This document shows, one piece after another, positions 9,388 through 18,411 of a DNA stretch of 64,000 bases. The notes beneath the pieces were generated by a model. The model worked only from the letters and a program-made list of their open reading frames with translations, ran no database searches and had not been told where the DNA came from. This DNA is from CALVUJ01 sp045128835. GTDB taxonomy: Bacteria; Bacillota_I; Bacilli_A; RFN20; DUOF01. The DNA lies in the NCBI GenBank assembly GCA_045128835.1, contig JBGVRX010000017.1:124001-188000 (forward strand), read 5' to 3'. How positions within the stretch are numbered: the stretch's first letter is position 1; every line of letters begins with the position of its first letter. Both the position numbers and the translations under genes were made by a program.

Positions 9388-10029
9388 ATGAAAAAGAAAG
9401 TATCTTTGGCCACAATAACTTGTGTGGGAATTTCAGCATTAATATCAATACTAGCGTTATTCGGAATTTTAAAACTAAAAGGGATAACTTTAAGTTTCCT
9501 ATTTACATTTTTAGCATTGACAGTCGCAGGAATTTTAACTCTTAACTCTTGCGAAATGTTAGAAAAGAAAAACAAAACCGCACTTATCAGTCTTGGTTTA
9601 ATAGGATTATCAACATTTCTTGTTGTTTTATGCTTTTGGACAAAACTTGACGACACAGAAGCATATATGAAGTTAACTTTAGTAACTAGCACATTATCAA
9701 TTTGTTTCAGCTTAATATCATCTAATATTTTAAAATTCGGAAAAAGTTACAAACCATTACAAATAACAGCTTACTGTTGCTATTCAATTGTCGCGTTACA
9801 CCTGTCATTAACTTTTTTAAGCATAACAAAACTAGAAGGTTTGTCATTAAAGATTTTTATCTTATTCATCATTCTAGCATTTGTCTCTATGTGCTTACTT
9901 GCAATTTTTTCTAAAAAACTTTCTGGCGAAACCCAATCTGTTGAATACATAAAAATAACAAAACAAGAATACGAAACACTACTAGCGCAAAAAGCACAAT
10001 TAGAAAGATTATTAAAAGAAGGCAAATAA
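9388..10029 (+). CDS. Six-helix membrane protein, unknown function
   Basis: The 213-residue protein starts MKKKVSLATITCVGIS with AAAGGATGG about 8 nt upstream; a -10-like TATAAT lies at 9360-9365. About six hydrophobic segments follow (near residues 7-25, 30-48, 60-80, 90-108, 120-142 and 150-172), then a charged C-terminal tail (EYIKITKQEYETLLAQKAQL) predicted as a cytoplasmic coiled coil. No catalytic motif was recognised. It ends 2 bp before recU and is probably co-transcribed with recU-ponA, which suggests an envelope role, but that is only context. Confidence 0.8.
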   Translation: MKKKVSLATITCVGISALISILALFGILKLKGITLSFLFTFLALTVAGILTLNSCEMLEKKNKTALISLGLIGLSTFLVVLCFWTKLDDTEAYMKLTLVTSTLSICFSLISSNILKFGKSYKPLQITAYCCYSIVALHLSLTFLSITKLEGLSLKIFILFIILAFVSMCLLAIFSKKLSGETQSVEYIKITKQEYETLLAQKAQLERLLKEGK

Positions 10030-10031
10030 AC

Positions 10032-10589
10032 ATGGTAAATTATCCAAACAAGAAGAATTCTTTCTCGGGTTCACTTAAAGTTTACGCAAACAGAGGAATG
10101 AATCTAGAAGAAGCCATAAATATAACTAACGAATATTACTTAGATAAAGGCATTGCAGTCGTCCATAAAAAACCAACTCCTATCCAAATAGTAAAAATAG
10201 ACTATACTAATGGAGCAAGAATTTGTGACGCATACTTTAAAAGCCCTTCAACAACAGATTATAACGGTGTATACAAAGGAAAATATTTAGATTTCGAAGC
10301 AAAAGAAACCCAAAATAAAACATCTTTTCCTTTCCACAACATAGGCGAACACCAACTACTACACTTAGAAAATGTTTTAAAACAAGGCGCTATAGCATTT
10401 CTAATCATCAGCTTCACAAAACTAAACGAAGTGTATTTTTTAGACGCTCAAATATTATTAGATTATTACCACGCCGAAAGCAGGAAATCAGTCCCTTATT
10501 CTTATATAAAAGAAAAAGGCCACTTAATAAAACAAGGGTACTTCACAAGAGTAGATTATATCGAAATTATCGATAAATATTATTTATAA
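10032..10589 (+). CDS. recU: Holliday junction resolvase RecU
   Basis: RecU cleaves Holliday junctions in recombinational repair and chromosome segregation of Bacillota. The 185-residue sequence carries GMNLEEAINITNEYYLDKGI, KKPTPIQIVK and the catalytic stretch STTDYNGVYKGKYLDFEAKE, whose Asp, Glu and Lys residues form the metal-dependent nuclease centre, then KTSFPFHNIGEHQ. RecU-PBP1 pairing is conserved in Bacillus, and here ponA follows 41 bp downstream. Confidence 0.95.
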   Translation: MVNYPNKKNSFSGSLKVYANRGMNLEEAINITNEYYLDKGIAVVHKKPTPIQIVKIDYTNGARICDAYFKSPSTTDYNGVYKGKYLDFEAKETQNKTSFPFHNIGEHQLLHLENVLKQGAIAFLIISFTKLNEVYFLDAQILLDYYHAESRKSVPYSYIKEKGHLIKQGYFTRVDYIEIIDKYYL

Positions 10590-10630
10590 TAAAAAACAAA
10601 ATAAAAGCCAAAATAATCTTGGTGATTATA

Positions 10631-13000
10631 TTGAAAATCAAATCTTTTATAACAAAGTTCGTAAAACTATTTTTAGTTTCTTTTTTTCTTATATCATTAT
10701 TTGGATTTTTTTATGTAACCAAAATTTACACAACAAGCCCTGATTCAGAAATATCCACAGTAATATCAAATTCTATGAGCACAATATACGATTCAAAAGG
10801 CAGAAATATAACCACACTAACCTTAACAAACAACAATAGCGTAGAATATTCTGATTTACCCGATGTTTTTATAAATGCCTTAATAAGCGCTGAAGATGCT
10901 CGTTTTTTTGAACATTCCGGAGTAGATTTTCAGCGAATGTTATCCGCGCTAATAAATAATGTTACAACCAACTCTACACAAGGCGCTTCAACATTAACAC
11001 AACAATTAATAAAAAATGTCTTTCTAGATTCTTCGAAAACATTAGACAGGAAAATAAACGAAATTATAATAGCCTTAAAACTCGAAAACAAATTAAGCAA
11101 AGAAGACATACTTTTAGCATATGCCAATAACATAATGTTTGATGGCGTAACACTAGGTGTAAATAGCGCTTCCTTAAAATTATTCTCCAAGCCTATAAAT
11201 CAAGTAAATCTTGCTGAATCAGCACTTTTAGCAGGCCTAGTAAACGCTCCGACCTACTACAATCCAATCAAGAACCCTTTACGAGCAAAAGAAAGAATGG
11301 ACACTGTACTAAATTTAATGTATAGGCACAACTACATAACAGCAACACAATTACTAGATGCAAAAAAATTTCAAATCAGTGACTTAATAAATATCTCATC
11401 ACCCCAAGAATCTTCTTACCCTTATCAGTCTTACTTGGACATTGTTTATAACGAAGTTCTTACTTTAACCGGATATAACCCATTAACAACACCATTAATA
11501 ATAGAAACTTATATGGACACAGAACTTCAAACTTTAGTTGACACCCTCCAAAATAACGAAGACTCCACGATCACCTTCACAGATTCAGAGCAACAAATAG
11601 CAATTTCTGTGATAGACAATTCAAATGGAGCGTTAATCGCAGCAAGTGGAGGAAGAAATTATTCCGGTCAATTCCTTTTTAACCGAGCAACAGACATGAA
11701 AAATCAACCTGCCTCAACAATAAAACCGCTTTTATCATACGCTCTTGCTATAGAATACCTAGATTGGAACAACAATCAACCACTTGCAGACGAACCTTAC
11801 ACTTATCCAAATTCCACTACAAGTGTGCATAATGTAGACAACGAATATATGGGCGAAATTCTTATTAGTGAAGCACTTGGATATTCTAGAAACACCACTG
11901 CATTAACAACGCTTGAAAAAGTAATACAGAAAGTTGGACTAAACACAGTTATCAACTACTTAAAAGAAATAAACTTACTAGATATTGAAGACGAAAAGTT
12001 CAATTTAAGTTATGGACTTGGCGCAATGTATAACGGCGTCTCTCCAACACAACTAGCAAGTGCTTATTCAATGCTAGCAAGAGGAGGCTCATACACAAAT
12101 GCTTACACAATCAAAAAAATAACATTACAAGAAACAAACGAGGTTATATACACTCACTTACAAGAAGAAAAACAAATATTAAGCGAAGAAACAACCTTTA
12201 TCATGAGTGAAATTTTAAAAGACATAGTGGATAACAACTACTACAATTTGGGAATGGTAAAAGTCCCAAATGTAGAAATACACGCTAAAACAGGAACTTC
12301 TAGTTTTGATTCTAACTTATTAAAAAAGTTAAATTATCCTAGCAACGCTAGTAAAGATATTTGGCTAGCAGGATACAGTCCAGACTATACAACAGTCGTT
12401 TGGTCTGGTTTTGACTACCCAGAAAAAGGAAAAGAAAACTATTTCAAAGCCGGAACAGACTCTAGAAAGTATATTCCTCGAAACATATTCGCCAAAATCA
12501 TGACCTATCAATCAAAAAAGGACAAAACAATCGTTAAGCCATCAACACTCGAAGGAATAAAAGTTGTAAAAGGAACAAATCTTCTACCTGACAACTATAC
12601 GCCAAGTTCCTTAACTACTTTAACTTATTATAAAAAAGGAAACATTCCTATAGAAACCATTTCTCCAAAACAGCTGAAAGACATATCAAACTTAGATATA
12701 TTACAAATAGGTGATACACTAAACATATCCTTTCAAAACAATTTACTAGATATAACAAATACTAATCAATCAATCTATCACAAAATTTATTATTCTATAT
12801 ACGGGAACCTAGAATATGTAGTAGAACTAGCAGATGAAAATGGTGTCACAAACACATATTCATCTTCAAATAGCACATTATCAATAAAGCCGCCATCTGA
12901 AGGCTTATTATCAATAAAAGCATATTCAAGATATTCAAAAGCAATTGAAACAACTTCTAACATATACGAAACAACCTATTATCTTATTTCTTTCATATAA
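10631..13000 (+). CDS. ponA: Class A penicillin-binding protein 1A
   Basis: A bifunctional peptidoglycan glycosyltransferase/transpeptidase of about 789 residues. A single N-terminal membrane helix is followed by the GT51 domain with EDARFFEHSGVD, GASTLTQQLIKN and AYANNIMF, then the transpeptidase domain with SxxK (PASTIKP), SxN (SRN) and KTG (HAKTGTS). The C-terminal 100 residues look like a fibronectin/Ig-like tail. The TTG at 10631 is preferred because GGTGAT lies just upstream with the spacing used elsewhere in the window; a TTG at 10619 is the alternative. It is transcribed with recU and ends at a strong terminator. Confidence 0.95.
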   Translation: MKIKSFITKFVKLFLVSFFLISLFGFFYVTKIYTTSPDSEISTVISNSMSTIYDSKGRNITTLTLTNNNSVEYSDLPDVFINALISAEDARFFEHSGVDFQRMLSALINNVTTNSTQGASTLTQQLIKNVFLDSSKTLDRKINEIIIALKLENKLSKEDILLAYANNIMFDGVTLGVNSASLKLFSKPINQVNLAESALLAGLVNAPTYYNPIKNPLRAKERMDTVLNLMYRHNYITATQLLDAKKFQISDLINISSPQESSYPYQSYLDIVYNEVLTLTGYNPLTTPLIIETYMDTELQTLVDTLQNNEDSTITFTDSEQQIAISVIDNSNGALIAASGGRNYSGQFLFNRATDMKNQPASTIKPLLSYALAIEYLDWNNNQPLADEPYTYPNSTTSVHNVDNEYMGEILISEALGYSRNTTALTTLEKVIQKVGLNTVINYLKEINLLDIEDEKFNLSYGLGAMYNGVSPTQLASAYSMLARGGSYTNAYTIKKITLQETNEVIYTHLQEEKQILSEETTFIMSEILKDIVDNNYYNLGMVKVPNVEIHAKTGTSSFDSNLLKKLNYPSNASKDIWLAGYSPDYTTVVWSGFDYPEKGKENYFKAGTDSRKYIPRNIFAKIMTYQSKKDKTIVKPSTLEGIKVVKGTNLLPDNYTPSSLTTLTYYKKGNIPIETISPKQLKDISNLDILQIGDTLNISFQNNLLDITNTNQSIYHKIYYSIYGNLEYVVELADENGVTNTYSSSNSTLSIKPPSEGLLSIKAYSRYSKAIETTSNIYETTYYLISFI

Positions 13001-13001
13001 A

Positions 13002-13035
13002 AAAGGCAGACATCAAATGTCCGCCTTTCTTTTTT
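13002..13035. terminator. Bidirectional terminator between ponA and hup
   Basis: GGCAGACAT and ATGTCCGCC pair with one mismatch, flanked by AAA/TTT and a long T run on the plus strand and an A/T run for the opposite gene. It separates two convergent genes. Confidence 0.85.
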
Positions 13036-13050
13036 TACACTTATTTCAAA

Positions 13051-13320
13051 TTAAGCGTTTTCTTTTAAGTTTTTGCTAGGTTTGAACGAAATAACTGTTG
13101 TAGCAGGAATTGTAATTTCTTCTTTAGTTAAAGGGTTTCTTCCTTTTCTTTCTTTTCTTTCTTTAACGATGAAGTTTCCGAATCCAGCAACTTTAACTCC
13201 AGCGCCTTCTTTTAAAGCTTTTGCTAATACAGCAAATACTGCATCTACAGCCTCTCCAGCAACTTTTTTAGTTAAATTTGCTTCTAATGCTACGCATTCA
13301 ATTAATTGTGTTTTGTTCAT
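13051..13320 (-). CDS. hup: DNA-binding protein HU
   Basis: The 89-residue HU/IHF-family nucleoid protein starts MNKTQLIECVALEANL and carries the beta-arm signature GFGNFIVKERKERKGRNPLT with the conserved RNP at the arm tip, ending VISFKPSKNLKE. It binds and bends DNA non-specifically as a dimer. A TAGGAGGA ribosome site lies upstream. It is monocistronic between ponA and a divergent methyltransferase. Confidence 0.96.
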   Translation of the reverse strand: MNKTQLIECVALEANLTKKVAGEAVDAVFAVLAKALKEGAGVKVAGFGNFIVKERKERKGRNPLTKEEITIPATTVISFKPSKNLKENA

Positions 13321-13346
13321 AGTATTTTCCTCCTATTGATAATTGC

Positions 13347-13376
13347 ATTTTATCATTTAAAATATAAAAAAAACAA
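13347..13376 (-). promoter_or_regulatory. hup promoter
   Basis: Minus-strand TTGTTT, 18-nt spacer, TAAAAT with a TG extension (TGATAAAAT), about 27 nt before the HU start codon. Confidence 0.6.
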
Positions 13377-13475
13377 TCTTTGATAACTTTTTTTTGATAG
13401 TTTTATAAAAATGCCCTATTTTAAAGGCTTTTTAAACTATTTTATGTTATATTTATTTGCATAGAGGTGTTACAA

Positions 13476-14282
13476 ATGGAATTCATAAACTTATCATCAA
13501 CAGCATCAACTCTTTTAATAACATTATATTCGAGAGCGGCAATGTCTAAGAAAAACATGATTTTAGAAGATAAAAAAGCAGAAGAAATAATATCTATCGC
13601 AGGATATGATCAAAGAAAATTAAAAGTAAGCAAAAAACTACAAGCTTTATTAACAATTCGTGCTTATCTAATTGATGCATATACAAAAGAATTTGTAGAA
13701 AGACATAATGGTGACTGCAATATCATTCAATTAGGATGCGGTCTAGATTCTCGTTATATAAGAATAAATGATGATAGGATTAAATGGTATGATCTGGATT
13801 TTTACGCAACTATCGAAATGAGAAAAAAGTATTATAAGAATTCTTTAAACTATAAAATGATAGCCTCAAACGTTTGTAACTTTACTTGGATTGATAAAAT
13901 TGAAGATTTAAATAAACCAACCCTAATAATTGGAGAAGGATTGTTTATGTATCTTACTGAAGAGGAAAATAAACTTGTTCTAAACAAATTAGCAACAACA
14001 TTCAAAACTTGTGATTTAATCATGGATGTTTTCAACACACCATCTGTTAAATTTTCAAGATTCGCCCCATCTCTAAGAAGAGTACACGCTAATTTAAGTT
14101 TTGGATTTAACCACCACAAAAAAATAGAAGAAATGACTCCTTTTAAACATGTAAAAACACAATATTATTATGATTGTCCTAAAATAAACGATTTGCCTCT
14201 TTTACTTAGAACACAATTCAAATTCCGCCGTGATTTGAATATTTTCAAAAAAGTTCAAAGGGTTGAAATATATCACAACTAA
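13476..14282 (+). CDS. Leucine carboxyl methyltransferase-family SAM methyltransferase
   Basis: The 268-residue protein has a class I SAM-binding fold: motif I IIQLGCGLDSRY, an acidic motif II (KWYDLDFY) and LIIGEGLFMYLTEEE, the combination typical of the LCM/Tcm-type family of small-molecule or peptide-carboxyl methyltransferases. The ATG at 13476 follows AGAGGTG by 6 nt; an upstream in-frame GTG overlaps that site. It stands alone. The substrate cannot be read from sequence; family members in bacteria often act on secondary metabolites, but there is no biosynthetic cluster here. Confidence 0.8.
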   Translation: MEFINLSSTASTLLITLYSRAAMSKKNMILEDKKAEEIISIAGYDQRKLKVSKKLQALLTIRAYLIDAYTKEFVERHNGDCNIIQLGCGLDSRYIRINDDRIKWYDLDFYATIEMRKKYYKNSLNYKMIASNVCNFTWIDKIEDLNKPTLIIGEGLFMYLTEEENKLVLNKLATTFKTCDLIMDVFNTPSVKFSRFAPSLRRVHANLSFGFNHHKKIEEMTPFKHVKTQYYYDCPKINDLPLLLRTQFKFRRDLNIFKKVQRVEIYHN

Positions 14283-14352
14283 ATTTATTTAAGGCCTTTA
14301 AATTTGTAATATATTATGATATTCTTTAATTATATTAAAGGAGGTTTTTATC

Positions 14353-15084
14353 GTGCGAATTTTTTCTAAAATACTCTCTATAACATTTATCGTATTACTA
14401 GTGCTAAGTCTTTGCTTAAATGTAGTTATTGCTGTGTCATCTTCGCAAGTTTCTACATTTACAAACAACGAAGATTCTAGACGAAATGTTTTCTACACAT
14501 CTCAAAATAAATTATCAAACAGCGAGGAGTTAACAATAATATCAAAAGCACCTTACACACAAGGAAGTGCTGGCCAAGTTGCCGAAGACAAAATAACTTG
14601 TGCAGTAAAAAAAGAAAACACAACACCAGAATATGAATGTTCTATGATTTCAAAACTTTATAATGCAGACTCAAGTTTAGCAAGAACTTCTTATTTTCCT
14701 GGAGATGGTTATCAATATACAGTTGAGGGAGAAAACAAAACCAAAAGTGCCTATCCAAATACATCTCTTGTTACTTACTTCACCGCTTTAATAGGTGGTG
14801 CTCAAACGTATATGTCTTATTTAATTTTAGATAATTCATTAATTGAGACATACAAAATGTATTATGAAACAAAAATAAGTTTTAGTTTCGGTCAATTTAT
14901 GCTTTCAAAACAAATTGATGTTAATTACAATGTCAACGAAGAAAATCTAAAAATAGAATTGAGTTTTAATTCACGCGATTACATAACAAAAGTTGTAGAT
15001 CCTAAATTAGGTTCTTCTTTAGATATAAGTTATTCAAAAATAAACCTTGAGTTTCCTGTATTCGCAGGATTCACTTCAATTTAA
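14353..15084 (+). CDS. Membrane-anchored extracytoplasmic protein, unknown
   Basis: The 243-residue protein has a GTG start behind AAAGGAGG. One N-terminal hydrophobic helix (about residues 7-30, SITFIVLLVLSLCLNVVIAV) acts as a signal anchor, followed by a polar beta-rich domain with two Cys (ITCAVKK, YECSMIS) that could form a disulfide. No family is recognised. Its stop is 14 bp before the next gene, which has the same architecture, so they are probably a pair of distant paralogues acting at the envelope. Confidence 0.75.
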   Translation: MRIFSKILSITFIVLLVLSLCLNVVIAVSSSQVSTFTNNEDSRRNVFYTSQNKLSNSEELTIISKAPYTQGSAGQVAEDKITCAVKKENTTPEYECSMISKLYNADSSLARTSYFPGDGYQYTVEGENKTKSAYPNTSLVTYFTALIGGAQTYMSYLILDNSLIETYKMYYETKISFSFGQFMLSKQIDVNYNVNEENLKIELSFNSRDYITKVVDPKLGSSLDISYSKINLEFPVFAGFTSI

Positions 15085-15098
15085 GGCAGGTGATACAC

Positions 15099-15794
15099 AT
15101 GAAAGTATTTAAATTAATTTTAAAAATCTTATTAGTAGTAATATTTATATTTAGTGTCGCTATAAATATCTTGTTGTGGAACTCTTCATACGGATCTCTT
15201 ATATTCAAACATAACGAAGAAAAACTATTAGCAATGGCTAGTTCTAAAAGACTAGAATTCGAAAACAGTTACTTTTTACAAAAAAAGGAAAGTGGAGTTC
15301 AAATATATAGCGAAACAAGAGAAGGAAGCAAAATAGAAAAAAATACATACGAATACTATTTTGATGCTGAAAGCAACATCACCGCATATCTTTCTTCTAG
15401 TACTCAAAACGAAGATTATTTTAAGAAAACAGAATCTTACTACAAAGATCAAGTTATTTATAGAGAGGAAAATGGTTCTAAATACAATTTCCCTACAACG
15501 GTTAATACTGTTGTAGGCGAAATTCTTACTTCTTTAAATACATTACAAGATTCTCTAATAACAAACATTGAAACAACAGACACAAAAGCTGTCATAGATT
15601 TCTCATTCTCACCTTTTTATGTAATAGGTCTTAGATATACAGTTAAAGAAGCTGAACAAACTGTAACATACAACTATGATTTAAGTGGTAATTTAAGAAA
15701 GATAAATATTAAATATCAAACCGGGAAAACAGTTAACTACGAAATAAATTACAAGAACAAAAAAATTGACTTACCTGATTTAACAAAATATTAA
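15099..15794 (+). CDS. Second membrane-anchored extracytoplasmic protein, unknown
   Basis: The 231-residue protein starts at the ATG at 15099, 8 nt after GGCAGGTG; an in-frame GTG at 15090 is less well placed. It has an N-terminal signal anchor (LILKILLVVIFIFSVAINIL) and an outside domain ending in repeated beta-hairpin-like strands (GNLRKINIKYQTGKTVNYEI). It has the same size and layout as the preceding gene. No catalytic motif was seen; the function is unknown. Confidence 0.75.
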   Translation: MKVFKLILKILLVVIFIFSVAINILLWNSSYGSLIFKHNEEKLLAMASSKRLEFENSYFLQKKESGVQIYSETREGSKIEKNTYEYYFDAESNITAYLSSSTQNEDYFKKTESYYKDQVIYREENGSKYNFPTTVNTVVGEILTSLNTLQDSLITNIETTDTKAVIDFSFSPFYVIGLRYTVKEAEQTVTYNYDLSGNLRKINIKYQTGKTVNYEINYKNKKIDLPDLTKY

Positions 15795-15815
15795 GAGGCG
15801 CAAGCTTCTTTTTAT
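15793..15815 (+). terminator. Terminator overlapping the previous stop codon
   Basis: AAGAGGC and GCTTCTT pair around a GCAA tetraloop and run into a T-rich tract. The stem begins in the TAA of the preceding gene. Confidence 0.8.
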
Positions 15816-15848
15816 TTTAATAAAATTATCTTTATTAACACTTTTTTA

Positions 15849-15877
15849 TTGACAATAATAAACACCAACTATATAAT
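15849..15877 (+). promoter_or_regulatory. Consensus sigma-A promoter of the HelD-like gene
   Basis: TTGACA (15849-15854), exactly 17 bases, TATAAT (15872-15877): perfect at both hexamers. Transcription should start near 15884, leaving a structured leader of about 77 nt. Confidence 0.9.
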
Positions 15878-15883
15878 CTAACT

Positions 15884-15960
15884 ATCGTTAATCTTTCATA
15901 TTAAATAAGCCCCCGAAAGAGGGCCAGACGGTATAGTCTAGCCTAAAAGGGGGTTTTTGT
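15884..15960 (+). promoter_or_regulatory. Structured leader: candidate attenuator/RBS switch
   Basis: CCCCC at 15910-15914 can pair with GGGGG at 15949-15953, which is followed by TTTTT and contains the ribosome site (AGGGGG, 7 nt before the ATG). Inside lies a hairpin (GGCCAGAC with GTCTAGCC, one mismatch). Alternatively the same CCCCC can pair with GAGGG at 15918-15922 across a GAAA tetraloop, freeing the ribosome site. Two exclusive folds, one ending in a T run, are the layout of an attenuator or riboswitch. No known class was recognised. Confidence 0.65.
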
Positions 15961-18051
15961 ATGCAAAATGAGAAAAAATACTTAAGAAAGGTACTAGATT
16001 TAGTAGATTATCGAATCAAAGATAATCAAGCCAGAATTGATGTTTTAATGGAATCATTGAAACGGGGCATCGATGATGAAAATGCTATGTATTCAGTAGA
16101 AGAAACATACATTGGAATGTATCTAAAAGAAAACATTTCCTTAAAGAGACATAAAGATGCACCATATTTTGCAAGAATTGACTTTAAAGAAGAAAAAGAC
16201 GCAGAAGAAAAGAAGTATTATTTAGGAAAAGTTGGATTAGTAGATGACAGTGCAAATCAATACATCGTCGACTGGCGAGCGCCAATAGCAAACCTATATT
16301 ACGACAGCGCTCTAGGAGACAGTGAATATCACACAAAGAAAGAAACATTCAAAGGGGAATTAAAGTTAAAAAGAGTATTTACTATAAAGGATGGAAACTT
16401 AGAAACATTCATGGATGTTAATAACACAAGTGACGATGAACTATTAAAACCATATCTAGGAGTAAATACCGACAGCAAAATCAAAAACATCGTTTCTTCA
16501 ATTCAACAAGAACAAAACAGCATAATAAGAGACGCCTTACACAAAAACATAATTGTTCAAGGAGTCGCCGGAAGTGGAAAAACAACTGTTATGCTACACA
16601 GAATTTCCTATCTTGCCTATAACGAAAAAGAACTATACAAACCTAATCAATATATAGTAATAAGCCCAAACAACTTATTCACAGATTATATGTCTGCAAT
16701 ACTTCCAGATTTAGAGGTAGATGAAGTAAAACAAATAACACTAGAAAACTTAGCTTTAGAATTTCTAAACACTAAAACTAAACTAAGCATAATCCCAAGA
16801 AGTAAAACTTCAACCTACGATCCTATATCTCATTTTAAAGCGAATAAACAAACAAAAGAATTACTAGATAGTTACCTAGCAAAAATGACTAACGACATAT
16901 TCAATAACGATTTAACAAAAGATTCAATTACAATAATAACAAAACAAGAGTTAAAAAATATATTTAACAAATACGATAAAGAACCTCTAAAAGTAAAAAT
17001 AGATAAATCAATAAACGAAATATTTAAACACAGTCAAAATCACGCTGATGTGATAATAAAAAGAATAAATGACCAATACAATCATTTAATAAAAAACGAA
17101 ACAGATTCCGAAAAAAGAAAACAATTAATAAGAAGAAGTTATGAAACTAAAAATGTTTTAATAAAAGATATAAAAGAATTAATTAAAAACTACTTCGCCT
17201 CGTTTAAATACAACGTCATTGAAATATATAAAGATTACATAAACACACTTGATTATGAGGACTTAAAGAAATCTACATTAGCAAACTTAAGCAAAAGAAA
17301 AGTCGACTTCGACGATCTTGCAAGTTTAATGTACATAAACGAATACTTGTTCGGTGCGAAACAATATAGCCACTACATCTCAGTAAGCATAGATGAAGCA
17401 CAAGATTTAGGATACATGCACTACGCAGCGCTAAAAAACATGTTTAGATTCACAAACTTCAGTATCTATGGAGACTTATCACAATCGATATATGCATATC
17501 GCGGAGTTGAATCATGGGATGAAGTAAAAGAATTAATCGAAGGAAACAACGAAATAAAATATCTAGCAAAATCATACAGAACAACAATAGAAATAATGAA
17601 CTTTGCAAATAAAATCCTAAGTCATTTGAATGTATCCCTTGCCGAACCTGTAATAAGACATGGTGAAGAAGTCAAAACAACAAAAACAAATTCACCACTA
17701 ATCCATATAGAAAACAAAATAAAACACTTTAAAAATAAAGGTTATAAAAGCATAGCAATAATTTGCAAAGACGAAAAAGAAGTAAACAAATACTACACAG
17801 CCTTTAAAGGGAAAATAGAAATAAATAAACTTGATGAAAACAGTTTAAGTTATGATGGTGGGGTATGTGTCCTACCAATAGCACTAGCCAAAGGATTAGA
17901 ATTTGACGCAGTTATTGCAACAAATGTAAACAATGAAAACTACAACAAAAACAACATACTAGATATGAAATTATTATATGTTGCCTTAACAAGAGCACTA
18001 CACGAACTAGATGTTATATATGAAAACAACTTGTGCGATGTACTTGCTTAA
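15961..18051 (+). CDS. helD: HelD-like superfamily 1 ATPase (RNA polymerase recycling factor family)
   Basis: The 696-residue protein matches HelD: an N-terminal helical part, the family signature YFARIDF ... YLGKVGLVDD ... YIVDWRAPIANLYYDS (about 69-115), Walker A GVAGSGKTTV (201-210), DEAQDLGYMHY (Walker B), GDLSQSIYAYRG, KSYRTT, the motif-V-like LAKGLEFDAVI and YVALTRALHEL. HelD proteins clear stalled RNA polymerase from DNA, and some relatives give rifamycin protection. The gene has a perfect promoter and a structured leader, suggesting inducible control. No terminator is visible before the next promoter at 18063. Confidence 0.88.
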   Translation: MQNEKKYLRKVLDLVDYRIKDNQARIDVLMESLKRGIDDENAMYSVEETYIGMYLKENISLKRHKDAPYFARIDFKEEKDAEEKKYYLGKVGLVDDSANQYIVDWRAPIANLYYDSALGDSEYHTKKETFKGELKLKRVFTIKDGNLETFMDVNNTSDDELLKPYLGVNTDSKIKNIVSSIQQEQNSIIRDALHKNIIVQGVAGSGKTTVMLHRISYLAYNEKELYKPNQYIVISPNNLFTDYMSAILPDLEVDEVKQITLENLALEFLNTKTKLSIIPRSKTSTYDPISHFKANKQTKELLDSYLAKMTNDIFNNDLTKDSITIITKQELKNIFNKYDKEPLKVKIDKSINEIFKHSQNHADVIIKRINDQYNHLIKNETDSEKRKQLIRRSYETKNVLIKDIKELIKNYFASFKYNVIEIYKDYINTLDYEDLKKSTLANLSKRKVDFDDLASLMYINEYLFGAKQYSHYISVSIDEAQDLGYMHYAALKNMFRFTNFSIYGDLSQSIYAYRGVESWDEVKELIEGNNEIKYLAKSYRTTIEIMNFANKILSHLNVSLAEPVIRHGEEVKTTKTNSPLIHIENKIKHFKNKGYKSIAIICKDEKEVNKYYTAFKGKIEINKLDENSLSYDGGVCVLPIALAKGLEFDAVIATNVNNENYNKNNILDMKLLYVALTRALHELDVIYENNLCDVLA

Positions 18052-18062
18052 TGAAAAATCTT

Positions 18063-18091
18063 TTAACAAAGTTAAATATATATGATATAAT
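18063..18091 (+). promoter_or_regulatory. Promoter of the XRE-Fic operon
   Basis: TTAACA, 17 bases, TATAAT with a TG extension (TGATATAAT), 17 nt before the XRE start codon. The short leader leaves room for autoregulation but no clear operator repeat was seen. Confidence 0.7.
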
Positions 18092-18108
18092 TCTTATAGG
18101 TGATAAAA

Positions 18109-18411
18109 ATGAATAATGAATATGTTGCTTTTATTAAAGAATGCATAAAAAATAGAAAGTTTTTAGACTTTTCTTATCAAGATATGTCAAACTGCTTAAT
18201 AAATGTTTCTGCAAAAGATTATGAAAACTTTGAAAAAGGACAATACAAAATGTCTAAAGAAAACCTAATTCGTATTGCTAGAGTTCTTTGCGTTGAAAGA
18301 CCTAACTCAATTGATGTTTCAAAATACATTGATACTAGTGATTTAAGTGAAGAAGAAGTAAATGATTTAGGTAAAGTTATATTTTCGATTGTAGGTGATG
18401 AAAATGCTTAA
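18109..18411 (+). CDS. XRE-type helix-turn-helix protein
   Basis: The 100-residue protein starts at the ATG 18109, 6 nt after AGGTGA. Residues about 25-62 (YQDMSNCLINVSAKDYENFE then KGQYKMSKENLIRIARVL) have the Cro/C1 pattern of HTH regulators, with a short acidic C-terminal helix. Its stop overlaps the start of the ImmA-like/Fic gene by 8 nt, so the two are translationally coupled. This is the usual order for a DNA-binding antitoxin or repressor partnered with an ImmA/IrrE or Fic protein; the role is inferred from context. Confidence 0.75.
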   Translation: MNNEYVAFIKECIKNRKFLDFSYQDMSNCLINVSAKDYENFEKGQYKMSKENLIRIARVLCVERPNSIDVSKYIDTSDLSEEEVNDLGKVIFSIVGDENA

